A stretch of DNA of 64,000 nucleotides. Origin: Tipula vernalis. Lineage: Eukaryota; Arthropoda; Insecta; Diptera; Tipulidae. Position numbers and translations under genes: made by a program. Positions 1 to 8,051 of this stretch are shown here, in pieces. Position 1 is the stretch's first letter. Each line of letters opens with the position of its first letter. Below the pieces are notes generated by a model that saw nothing but the letters and a program-made list of their open reading frames with translations, did no database searches and was not told the DNA's origin. The stretch lies in assembly GCA_958295665.1 (NCBI GenBank), contig OY282558.1, positions 33,191,045 through 33,255,044 on the forward strand, given 5' to 3'.

Positions 1-2
1 TT

Positions 3-413
3 GAGATGGGTGGTTTCCCTCAGGTATCTGGTTGCATCGATGGAACAATGATTAATATAGATGCACCTACGGTCAATGAAGAACACTTTGTGAACCGACA
101 TGGAAAACATTCACTGAATGCAATGATGGTGTGTGGCTCAGACCACCACTTTTATGCAGTAAATTCAAATTGGCCAGGTAGTGTCCATGACTCCAGAGTA
201 TTGCGAAATATAAGGCTATTTAACAATTTTGAGTCTGGTTTTCGTCCGTTCACCGGTGCTGTGATTTTGTGTGACAGTTCTTATCCCTTAAAAATTGGCT
301 TATCTCACCAATGGGAAGAAATCCGGATGATGCAGTATCGTACTCATAAGCGAACAAGACGAATAGTGGAAAATAGTTTTGGTTTCTGTATGACGAATGC
401 AATTTTTGTGTAA
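3..413 (+). CDS. PIF/Harbinger-like transposase, catalytic-domain fragment, open at the left edge
   Basis: This is the DDE nuclease region of a Harbinger-type (HARBI1-related) transposase, which cuts and joins transposon ends. The frame is open to the window edge, so the Met at position 6 is probably internal. Counting from that Met, the visible family signatures are CIDGT with the first catalytic Asp (residue 12), an NRHGKHSLN block (30-38), NWPGSVHDSRVLRN (55-68), CDSSYPL with the second Asp (90) and VENSFG with the catalytic Glu (122). All three acidic residues are therefore present. The stretch between the second Asp and the Glu is a few residues shorter than I expect for the family. The frame stops nine residues after VENSFG, where relatives continue for several tens of residues, so the 3' end is truncated by mutation or interrupted by an intron. 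The family is well supported. Whether the gene ever worked cannot be judged from this fragment. Confidence 0.82.
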   Translation, partial: EMGGFPQVSGCIDGTMINIDAPTVNEEHFVNRHGKHSLNAMMVCGSDHHFYAVNSNWPGSVHDSRVLRNIRLFNNFESGFRPFTGAVILCDSSYPLKIGLSHQWEEIRMMQYRTHKRTRRIVENSFGFCMTNAIFV

Positions 414-844
414 TGTAGTCAAATTCAATTGGTTTGTTAATAGGAATTATCTTAATTCATTTGTTATGAAAATAAATTCTTAACGTTCAAGTCCTGTTCA
501 AAAATTATTTACAGTTAGAAAAGAGATTTTAATTTAAAAGCAAAAAAAATGTTTTACAATTTATTCTAAAAACTGAAATTAGTTCTCTCAATTGAGAAAA
601 GTTTCGCTTCATGTATTTTACATATGCAAAATTGTTGTTGTTATTAAATTACAGAATAACAATTTTTTAATTGTTTTGTTACATACGCATAGGAACAAAA
701 CCATTGTTTAATATATAAAATGTGCGGAAAACACATTATTTTGCAAACACTATCACATTTATAGTAATTTTGAATAGATTATTACAACTTATCATAAAAA
801 TTTAATAATTTGTCAATTGATAAGTTATAGACATTCTGATGTGC

Positions 845-994
845 AACGCTTATCACTTATCATTATCAAAATTTGATAAGTTTTCTAATTGATAAGTGAG
901 TGAGGATTTGTTACTTTTGGTGAAACACTTATCACTTATCATTATCAAAAAAATTAACTTATGATAAGTTGATAAGTAATAAGTGATAAGTGTT
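845..994. repeat. GATAAG/CTTATC-rich subterminal repeats and hairpin of the Harbinger element
   Basis: A block reading CTTATCACTTATCATTATC occurs twice in direct orientation (845-869 and 924-948). The second copy is followed by a near-perfect inverted copy at 968-994, so 924-994 can fold into a hairpin with about a 25-bp stem. Further GATAAGT copies fill the interval. Subterminal arrays of a short motif commonly serve as transposase-binding sites in DNA transposons. That role is inferred here. Confidence 0.6.
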
Positions 995-1035
995 CGGTGC
1001 AATAGGGCCCAGGTCCCTATTACAAAGTGCATCTC

Positions 1036-1325
1036 TGCTGTGTTGTTTTATTCGTTCCCGATAGCTGCTATTGAGACCCGGCAGACGATTGCAAATAATA
1101 CACGAATATGATGCTATATGTGAAACGAAAAATCGTGTGGACAGAAAACAAATACACACATACATATTTGTGCTCTATTCGCTATACAGGCGATCGTAGT
1201 AGACAGCCAAATTCATATTTGTCCAATATCGCAAACGTCATATTCGTGATATTCGGCAGCCACATTTTATGTGACGGCTCTCGCTCGATAGCAACTATCG
1301 GGAGCGAAAAAAAAAACAGCAACAG
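1036..1325. mobile_element. Foldback or MITE-like inverted-repeat element
   Basis: The left arm (1036-1112) and right arm (1237-1325) are imperfect inverted copies. Shared blocks are a run around TTCGTTCCCGATAGCTGCTA on the left, matched by the complement of GATAGCAACTATCGGGAGCG on the right, and CACGAATATGA at the inner ends. The 124-bp loop has no convincing open frame. It lies 25 bp from the proposed Harbinger end. The interval between them, AATAGGGCCCAGGTCCCTATT, is itself a dyad, so the left border is uncertain. No target duplication was identified. Confidence 0.6.
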
Positions 1326-1379
1326 TATTCATAACAGCGAATCAATTTCTTTGAAGTAAAATGCTAAGGCGACTACATC

Positions 1380-1520
1380 AATCATACAATGAATTAAATT
1401 TTTATGTGTCAAAAATTATTATTGGATTTTACAGTGATAATTTGTGTGTGCGGTTTTTGGAAATAAATGTCAACAATTAGTACTACAAAATATTTATCAC
1501 AGGTTTCGGACACAGTCTTA
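1380..1520 (-). repeat. Dispersed repeat, copy 1, possibly a retrotransposon 3' tail
   Basis: This segment matches 2212-2350 in the same orientation with many substitutions and small indels. The best conserved core is AAATAAATGTCAACAATTAG followed within 30 bp by CAGGTTTCGG. The second copy sits directly downstream, on the minus strand, of the reverse-transcriptase relic. A plausible reading is that both are 3' tails of the same non-LTR family and that this one is 5' truncated. The relationship between the copies is visible in the sequence. Their identity as a tail is inference. Confidence 0.5.
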
Positions 1521-2211
1521 AGGTCGACCGGCACGATGTTTTTTCAGTTATATGTTCTAACAAACGAAAATATGTTAAAAAATACAAGTGTGTTTTAAAA
1601 TATTTGTGAATTGGAAAATTACATCCATACAGGCCATTTAAACATTTGTGTTCTTCAATATTCATATGGACGGCGATAGATTAATTTATGACCAGGCGAC
1701 TTTGATTTCTTTAGATTCATTAATACCTACAATTAAAATAAAAAAAAGGAAAACTTACGGTCAAAACCATGGTTAATGATGACATTTGTTTAATTTTTTG
1801 AGGTTATACCAAAATGGATAAAAGTCATTTTCGAAAATTTCATATGTGAGACAAAAGCAAAAACACAACATGTGGCCATAAAAAATGGTCACAAATGTTG
1901 ACACATTTGTAAAAGTACTTGTGACAACACGTCGTGCGGATCTACCTTTAGACTGAGCTAAATATTTTTCAGTACAAATTTTTGATATTTATTTGAAAAT
2001 ATTCCCCTATATGTACGTACATTCACAATTTTTTAATATGCTTGATGTCCGAATAGTGTAATAATTGTTTGATATATTTCCCCGCCTCACATTTTTGTTG
2101 CTTCATTTTAATTACATAGTAAAACTGATAGTGTTTGGACAAAAAATGTCATGGATGTCACATGTATTAAGGTGTAATTAAGCCAATTAAGTTAAATTGG
2201 TATACAGTCAC
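1521..2211. other. AT-rich spacer without recognisable gene
   Basis: No coding frame with a recognisable product is present. The only structure noted is a hairpin at 1867-1900, where CAACATGTGGCCAT is followed after five A residues by a near-complement. A second short dyad, ACAAATG with CATTTGT, overlaps its right side. A short minus-strand open frame at 1483-1665 has no recognised family and overlaps the repeat copy. Confidence 0.5.
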
Positions 2212-2350
2212 AGCTACTAAATGAAACAATGAATTTATTCTGTAGCTATTACAAATTATCTATGATAAGATGAGTGTGTGGGCAGTTTTTCAAATAAATG
2301 TCAAAAATTAGTACCAAAAACGATTTATTACAGGTTTCGGCTATAGTCTC
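2212..2350 (-). repeat. Dispersed repeat, copy 2, at the 3' side of the reverse-transcriptase relic
   Basis: This is a diverged direct copy of 1380-1520, sharing the ATAAATGTCAAAAATTAGTA block and the CAGGTTTCGG block in the same order and spacing. It lies about 70 bp beyond the last recognisable reverse-transcriptase sequence on the minus strand, which fits a 3' untranslated tail of that element. Confidence 0.5.
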
Positions 2351-2419
2351 TAAATACAGACGTAATGAGTTAAATATATAAACACAACAGATTAAAATTA
2401 AAAATAAAAAGCATATTTG

Positions 2420-3640
2420 TTTGTATTAATTGTAAGGGACAGCAGAATAAAACTACAAAAATAAACGAGTTTCAAAAAATTCGTAGCATTTAGTTCTAAA
2501 CAGAGAGCGATGTGAAATTCTCTTGATATCTAGACTCAAACATTTCCAATTTTATGCTCCATAAATGAAGAAAAACGTCCCTCGGTGAGCTAAAATTGAC
2601 ATGAATAATATTAAAAGCATCATACATTGTCTGTATTTCAAGTAACTTTCAATAGTACAATCTGATTGAGAGTTGGAATATGATGAAATGTAAAAATGTT
2701 ATGCACATATCGAGTAAATGAATTAAATGCAACTACAAGCTTTCTATTAGATTCATAATCCAGGCATAACAAAAATGAATGAGCCATTGTTTTTTTAGTT
2801 CCAATGGGTGTAGAGTGTCTGAGCTTGGACAATCTTTTAAAACCCGAATAAATATTTGAGCAAATATGATTAACATTTTCAGATCATGAAAGTTCTGAAT
2901 TCAATACAAATCCCATGTTTCGCGATTTACTTGTACCGTATATGATAGAGTATGATAATTGTCAATCGTGATAGACGGAAATGGAGTATAAACCTTTTCC
3001 CTTTAAATTCGTAAGACCCTAGTTTTGCTAATACATCTCATTTTCTGTAGTCCAATTAGAAATTCTTCCAAGTTCACTATTGATTCGAACAGCTAATGTA
3101 TCTGGGTAATTCTAGCAAAATATATTTGTACGTCGTCAACATATGAATGTTTATGGCAGTAACTTATAATTGAGACGATATTGTCATTAAACATAAAAAA
3201 CAGTAGCGGGCCCTGAAGGCCCCTGAGTAACCTAAGATAAAACAGGGTCACATGTGACATAAGTTACTGATATTAACTACTTTCGGCACTGGTATTACTG
3301 TGGCACCGTTCCGCTGAGATGAGAAAACTGATTCAAACAAACATTCATTAATAATGCAACAAATTGAGGGGTAAATTAGCGAAATTATAATTTTAATAAA
3401 TTTTTAAGGGATACCATCCATCAATAGCGTTTGATTTTATTCCTTTAAAGCTTTAAATAGAGCGTTACTATCAACAATGTTGAAATAAAAATTCAATTGA
3501 AATTGTTGAATTTTTAACTATACATATACTTTGAGGAATTGAGCTTACTTGAAACATATTAAGATCTTCGGCTGATAACCGAGGTCAGACTGGATTGACT
3601 TGAGAAAGTTCACAATTTCCTCGAAGGTAATTTTGAATCT
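2420..3640 (-). pseudogene. Decayed non-LTR retrotransposon reverse transcriptase (jockey/CR1-like)
   Basis: Read on the minus strand and across several frames, this segment keeps the order of a LINE reverse transcriptase. Near 3440-3290 come remnants of the early fingers region (DGIP, KFIKIIISLIYPS, then TVIPVPK). Near 3215 a damaged PQG...GPLLF block is followed by a stretch ending in YVDDVQIYF, with the catalytic YVDD at 3143-3132. Near 2832-2638 is the distal region with LRHSTPIGTKK, LDYES and AFNSFTRYV, which resembles the thumb region of jockey/CR1-type elements. Around 90 residues between the VPK block and the PQG block are missing, and many stops and frameshifts interrupt it, so it is dead. 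The family level (jockey/CR1-like) is judged from motifs only. Confidence 0.78.
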
Positions 3641-3721
3641 ACGTACTTTATAATAAAAACACTCCTTGCCGATTTACAGTCATCAGTTTATAGCAAGCCT
3701 CCCCAATAATAATTCCTATCC

Positions 3722-3780
3722 AGGATAGGAACCAAGCGCAAATTTTAGCGAAAAAAACGCTCGATATAGAAATTTATTTA
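3722..3780 (+). repeat. Left inverted repeat of the 2.67-kb insertion
   Basis: The arm starts GGATAGGAACCAAGCGC and ends in CTCGATATAGAAATTTATT. It is complementary to 6341-6395 with only a few mismatches. Confidence 0.7.
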
Positions 3781-4164
3781 AAAAACAAAAAATTGAATGC
3801 AACCAAAACTGCTGCAAAATAATTTCGTGCATGAAACCAAATTAAAAAACTCGATATATTAGAGAAAATCTTAGTAGTACGTATTGAAGGTACTTATAAA
3901 ATTTTAAAATGTCGTTTAAATATTTTTAAATCAAAATAAATTATTCGTTATAATTTTAACAAATTATGTAAGTTATGCGAGCAAAATTTCCATTTATATT
4001 TCTAATCCTGCTACTATGACGATACATATAAGTACATAATTTAAGAATACCACTGGATTATTTGATTTTTTAAAATGCTACCTATGCTAAAGTTTTCTAC
4101 ACTAATTTAGTCAATTGCTTGAGGAGCATTTTCTGTTTATTCAAGGTAAACAAATGCCTCACTT
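3781..4164. other. AT-rich interior of the insertion, nothing recognised
   Basis: No open frame of useful length, no repeat shared with the rest of the window and no RNA gene was seen here. Confidence 0.5.
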
Positions 4165-4853
4165 TTACTTTCTTTTACTCTAGTAAAATAAAGTATAGTA
4201 ATCATGAAAATTTTGGACCTTGAGATTTTTAGAGATTTATTTGTTTTGAGGTCCCCTGAGTCCGAAAAAGTGGGTTTCGAAATGGTGTCTGTCTGTCTGT
4301 CAGTCTGTCAGTCTGTCAGTCTGTCAGTCTGTCAGTCTGTCAGTCTGTCAGCCTGTCTGTGTCCTCTCTACAGCCCAGATGGTTTAACCAATCGAACTGA
4401 AACTTCAGATTTAAGCTTTAATGATAAATGTGGATGTCCCAGTGAATTTTACTCCAAATCGGCTAACCGGAAGTGGCCACTCCCTTGGTCCATAAAATTT
4501 ATTTTGCAAATATCTTAAAAAGTATAAGGTTTACAAAAAACTACTTAATTCAAAATGGTTCCAAAAATTAAAAACAAATAAAAATAAAAAATAAAAAATT
4601 AAAAAAAAAATTTAAAAATTAAAAAAAAAAAAATTAAATTTCTCAAAATTCTCTGTTCGTAAAACAAAGTCGTGTGTTGGCCACACCTCCATTTTTTAAC
4701 TAGGTATTTGAGGGACCTATACTATGTGCTAGCCAAACCTTTGTCATCATTGTTGGCAATGGCCGATATTGGCCCTTGGGAGTTCAGTGCGATTTCCAAA
4801 AAAATAATTTTGCAGAACTTTTACTAAACGAACGATTCTTATGGATTAGGGTT
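4165..4853 (+). repeat. Medium dispersed repeat, copy A
   Basis: The repeat opens with a strong dyad (ACTTTCTTTTACTCTAGTAAAATAAAGT) and then contains a CTGAGTCCGAAAAAGTGGG block, a (GTCT/GTCA)n tract, a conserved block around AATCGAACTGAAACTTCAGA and an A-rich low-complexity tract (4556-4635). It ends in a block around TCGTGTGTTGGCCACACCTC. Copy B repeats the same order. The open frame across it (4204-4518) is dominated by the microsatellite and is not treated as a gene. Copy A preserves the unoccupied TTAA site (4545-4548) at which copy B carries a MITE. The element class is unknown. The right limit is set by the start of copy B. Confidence 0.7.
4287..4362 (+). repeat. (GTCT/GTCA)n microsatellite in copy A
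   Basis: About 76 bp of alternating GTCT and GTCA tetranucleotides. It translates as a Cys/Leu/Ser/Val-rich string, which explains the spurious open frame. Confidence 0.9.
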
Positions 4854-4975
4854 TTTTACTTTCTTTTACTCTAGTAAAATAAAGTATAGAAATCATGAAA
4901 ATTTTGAACCTTGAGATTTTTATAGATTTATTTGTTTTGAAGTCACCTGAGTCCGAAAAAGTGGGTTCGAAATGG

Positions 4976-4976
<1 letters not shown>

Positions 4977-5007
<31 letters not shown>

Positions 5008-5028
5008 AGTCTGTCAGTCTGTCTGTGT
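4977..5028 (+). repeat. (GTCT/GTCA)n microsatellite in copy B
   Basis: About 52 bp of GTCT and GTCA tetranucleotides at the position equivalent to the tract in copy A, with a different unit number and mix. Confidence 0.9.
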
Positions 5029-5214
5029 CCTGTCTACAGCCCATATGGTTTAATCAATCGAACTGAAACTTCAGATTTAAGCTTTTTTGATAAATTGGGA
5101 GGTCCCAATGTTTTTTACTCCAAATCGGCTAACCGGAAGTGGCCACTCCCTTGGTCCATACAATTTGTTTTGCAAATATCTTAAAAAGTATAAGGTTTAC
5201 AAAAAACTACTTAA

Positions 5215-5622
5215 GCCGTGTTTTCCATGAGAACTGCACTAGAACTCGATAAACTTTAAATTCCTTTTATTCTATGTAAAACGAAAAAAAATAAATTCAT
5301 AAAGCGCGAATGTGTAGTATATTTGATATAATTACATATTTTAAGTTAAAAATTTTCCCCCTTCTGTTATTTCATCCACATTTTCTTATTTCTGCTGACG
5401 TCATTGCTGACACGCAACTGCACCCGATAAATTCATGGGTTTATCCAGTGTAACTAAAAAATAAGCTATAATTGTCATTATTTATTACTGTAACAACTTA
5501 AAATATGTATTTATGTGAAATGCACTACACATCATCACTTTATGAATTTAGTTTTTTTTCTGTTTACATAGAATACAAGGAATTTAAAATTTATCGAGTT
5601 CTAGTGCATGGAAAACACGACT
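5215..5622. mobile_element. 408-bp MITE with long inverted repeats and TTAA target duplication (piggyBac-like)
   Basis: The element is flanked by TTAA at 5211-5214 and 5623-5626. The uninterrupted copy of the host repeat shows a single TTAA at the matching point (4545-4548), so the insertion boundaries are directly visible. The two arms (about 5215-5350 and 5495-5622) are inverted copies. They share CGTGTTTTCCATG near the tips, then CACTAGAACTCGATAAA, TTCTATGTAAA, AAATTCATAAAG, ATGTGTAGT and TACATATTTTAAGTT. The left arm has a small extra segment after CCATG and the tips differ by one base. The loop (about 5351-5494) is unique sequence without a gene. TTAA duplication is the hallmark of the piggyBac superfamily, so a non-autonomous piggyBac-like element is the best call. 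Confidence 0.82.
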
Positions 5623-5735
5623 TTAATACAAAATGTTTCCAAAAATTAAAAAAAAATTAAGAAAAAAATAAAATTTCTCAAAATTCTCTGTTCGTAAAAG
5701 AAAGTCGTGTGTTGGCCACACCTCAATTTTTTTTT

Positions 5736-6340
5736 TGTAATTTCATAATATGTAATAAGTTTTCCTTATAGGGAAATAGACAACCGACAAAAAGACAGAA
5801 CCTTATTGTAGAAAATTTGAATTCCGTTTTACCCTTAAGCTTTCGCGGATAAACAAAAATGTTGGTGGATCTGTTGAGACAAACGGTAATTTTTCGTATA
5901 AAATTCAAGAATTTAAAACAGTATGAAACTTTAAATGAGTCAAAATTAAAGTCAAACGATGTTTTGCTGGGGCTAGGACTTAAAAGTTCCATTTTATAGA
6001 ATAATTTTATTTAAACGATATGTAGCAACATTTTTGTTTGATGGCATATGCCAGTATATCCACAGAAGTGTTAACAATATTTGCTGCACATTGGCCAAAA
6101 GATTTTTTAAACTCTCATATTAGATACCTAAAATTTAATGAATATATTTTTAATTGGAAAAAATTAAAATCGCGCAAACTGAAAATATCTGCGTCTGATC
6201 TTTATGCCACATTGCCACAACAATTTTTTAAAACGTCAAAGTATTTTGTAAACATAGCAAAATGAATAAAAATGCACAGCCGTCTGCTGTAAAAAAAAAA
6301 AAAAAATTAGAATTGAACGTACGTTTTTCTAGTCAACTAC
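5736..6340. other. AT-rich interior of the insertion, unrecognised open frames only
   Basis: Two short open frames cross this interval, one on each strand (5723-5992 minus, 6038-6265 plus, the latter 75 residues). Neither shows a motif I recognise. They could be remains of a transposase for the flanking inverted repeats, but nothing in them supports that. An A run of about 16 lies at 6291-6306. Confidence 0.4.
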
Positions 6341-6395
6341 AATAAATTTATATCGAGGTTTTTTTTCGCTAAAATTTGCGCTTCGTTCCTATCCA
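6341..6395 (-). repeat. Right inverted repeat of the 2.67-kb insertion
   Basis: This is the inverted copy of 3722-3780. It contains TATCGAGG, CGCTAAAATTTGCGCTT and GTTCCTATCC, and is followed by unrelated flank. Confidence 0.7.
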
Positions 6396-6499
6396 GGTGT
6401 CAATAAATAAACATTCGAAATATGACAATAGTTGGAAATAGTTGGAAGAGAATATGAGAGACAAATAGAACGAACTGGAGCTAATTATTGAATAATCTA

Positions 6500-6950
6500 A
6501 CAGTCTATAGTAATATAGTGGTAATAATGATTTTGCTAATCCTTCGGTAAATACTGAGGGTTTTGGGCTCCTAAAGCATTTTTAAAGCTGTTTGTGGTGT
6601 TATTGGACCGCAACATGCTTTTATTGAAATCTCCAGCAATAAGCACGTACTCGTAGTTTGGTAAATAGGTAAACATTATAATCAATATAAGCTTAAATGT
6701 TCAAAAATTCTGTAGCGCCACTAGATGATTTATCTACAATTTTCTACTTCACGCTATCACGAGAACCGTTACAGCAATAAAATGTAAACCAACCACCAGT
6801 TAAAAACATACATATACTCGTTGAAAATTCCGCAGACTTACTATCCACTTTCAAACTTCTTGCATTGAAATATGTCACATCAGCGAACACTCTAAAACAT
6901 AATTTGCAGTAGTACGAGACATGGAGCTGTGATTGAAGCTCTTCTAATCT
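6500..6950 (-). pseudogene. Decayed non-LTR retrotransposon endonuclease (APE-type) fragment
   Basis: On the minus strand a TYFNARSLK string (NARSL at 6866-6852) resembles the opening of LINE ORF2 proteins, where an N-x-RSL motif begins the apurinic-type endonuclease. Further along, YEYVLIAGDFNKS contains GDFN (6634-6623), the metal-binding and catalytic motif of that endonuclease. The two motifs are out of frame with each other and only about 77 codons apart, less than I expect in intact proteins, so the domain carries deletions and frameshifts. Orientation and position fit the same retrotransposon as the reverse transcriptase at 3640-2420, with the 2.67-kb insertion in between. The motif evidence is short, so confidence is moderate. 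Confidence 0.6.
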
Positions 6951-7063
6951 AAAAATTTAACAATATTGCCGTTATCTGCTAGTGAGTCCAGTATCTTGAT
7001 TTGGTTTCCTGACGTAGATCAAGTCGTAGAATGAAAATTCTAAATATTGCTCAAAAAACATAT

Positions 7064-7260
7064 CTAAGATGATTTAGGATTAAATTCTTTAATGTATGGA
7101 TTATCAGCTTTGAACCATATTACATTATCAATGGTATTAACGTAATCCTTTAAACTTTCATCCTGAATCATTGGAATAACATTCACCTGAAGGTTACACG
7201 AGTTATGGGTAAGGTCACTGTTGTCAATACGTTTATCCAATGAAGTCACGTTTCTGCAAA
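7064..7260 (-). pseudogene. Retrotransposon ORF1-like fragment (possibly FP-domain type)
   Basis: A minus-strand open frame of about 61 codons reads with a pattern I associate with insect LINE ORF1 proteins of the Baculo_FP type: an acidic DNSDLTHN stretch, then NLQVNVIPM, then QDESLKDYVNTI. The pattern is matched by eye only. Its place just upstream, on the minus strand, of the endonuclease remnant is where an ORF1 C-terminal half would be expected. It ends at a stop at 7064-7066, before any zinc-knuckle region. An unrelated chance frame cannot be excluded. Confidence 0.4.
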
Positions 7261-7977
7261 ATGATCTTTTAGTACAGCTAACTCTGATACAAAATTGGCA
7301 AACTTTCTATTCATGTTTTGTTCTGTTAAGTTCATTAGATTCTTAGTTCCAATATCCCTTTATTACCCCTTTGCTAGTAGAAAATGATTCAATGTTCACT
7401 TTTATTGGAGGGACTTAGCTATATTATATTGTTTGACTACATCTAAAACTACATCATCAGTACTAATAATAAATGTTCCAAACTATTATTAGAACTTACT
7501 TGTCATTTACTTATTAACTGTAAAACTATTACTATATGTGTATGTCCATGAACCGTGTTTGAGTTGGCGTCAAAACGGCGTCATGCGTTTCCGGGTTGAA
7601 ATTGAGTTGAAATTTTGACAGCTGCTTAGTCCAGAAATTCTTTCATGGATACAGTCCGTATGTTCACTGATGGCCTTTTGACAGAAAATATCCGGATATT
7701 TTTGACAAATGTTGCCTCGTGGGACAAACTTATCCCTCATGGATAATATCTCGTTTTGCTCACTAGTACCATAAATAACTATTGTCCACTCATTATATGT
7801 TTGTTTCTTCAATTATAATGGGTCCATTATTCACTGCTATTTTATCTAGTAGTCCCTTCTTCCATTATTCGCTACTTCTAAATAAAAATTTCATTTTTGA
7901 AATTTGATCTAGTAGTCTCTTGCTATTTTCATTATTATTAAACTGAGACGTCAAAATGGCGACGGAAATTATTTATC
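7261..7977. other. AT-rich region, no recognised gene
   Basis: A minus-strand open frame of 80 codons (7570-7812) contains several Cys and His residues but no spacing that I recognise as a known zinc finger. ATCTAGTAGTC occurs twice (near 7845 and 7907) within two loosely similar segments, suggesting an old small tandem duplication. Confidence 0.4.
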
Positions 7978-8051
7978 GGCTGTTATTCACTCAGATGATT
8001 TACTCGCCTATCGGCTCGTGTCGGTGAACTTCATCTTCGTGAATAACAGCT
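7978..8051. repeat. Imperfect palindrome of about 74 bp
   Basis: The outer stem GCTGTTATTCAC pairs perfectly with GTGAATAACAGC. The inner parts (CAGATGATTTACTCG against the complement of CGGTGAACTTCATCTTC) pair with mismatches. It may be a small foldback element or the end of a MITE. Confidence 0.55.

Larger units (their letters stand above)
1..1010 (+). mobile_element. 3' part of a PIF/Harbinger DNA transposon with probable right terminal inverted repeat
   Basis: The transposase fragment is followed by about 430 bp of AT-rich sequence in which I see no gene (414-844), then by a GATAAG-rich subterminal block and a GC-rich end at about 1005-1010. Read on the minus strand, that end begins GGGCCCTATTGCACCG. 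A GGGCC-type start is typical of Harbinger termini, so 1010 is proposed as the right end. The left end lies outside the window, so neither the matching repeat nor the 3-bp target duplication can be checked. The exact boundary is inference. Confidence 0.6.
4854..5735 (+). repeat. Medium dispersed repeat, copy B, interrupted by a MITE
   Basis: It is collinear with copy A from the opening dyad through the microsatellite to the GTTGGCCACACCTC block. The only large difference is a 408-bp insertion at the TTAA equivalent to 4545-4548. It lacks the last 150 bp of copy A and breaks off in a T-rich run near 5735. Confidence 0.7.
3722..6395. mobile_element. 2.67-kb insertion bounded by about 55-bp inverted repeats
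   Basis: The outer 55 bp on each side (3722-3780 and 6341-6395) are inverted copies sharing GGATAGGAAC, AAGCGCAAATTTTAGCGAA and CTCGATATA. The insertion separates the endonuclease-side and reverse-transcriptase-side remnants of a minus-strand retrotransposon, which supports a discrete insertion. The left boundary forms its own palindrome, TTCCTATCC-A-GGATAGGAA, and TTCCTATCCAGG is found at both ends, so the true terminus and target duplication are ambiguous. Inside are two medium repeats and a MITE, but no recognisable transposase, so the superfamily is unknown. Confidence 0.6.

Noticed and set aside
1483..1665. Minus-strand 60-codon frame ending in CPKPVINIL
   Set aside because: Its 3' part lies in the dispersed repeat at 1380-1520, and the rest matches no family that I recognise.
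4204..5184. Open frames rich in SVCLSVCLSV across the two medium repeats
   Set aside because: They are generated by the GTCT/GTCA microsatellite and belong to a dispersed repeat, with no recognisable domain.
6038..6265. 75-codon plus-strand open frame inside the 2.67-kb insertion
   Set aside because: No motif was recognised, and its length is unremarkable for AT-rich DNA. It is listed only as part of the unrecognised interior.
7570..7812. Minus-strand 80-codon frame with several Cys and His residues
   Set aside because: Spacing does not fit a known zinc finger and no homologous pattern was recognised.
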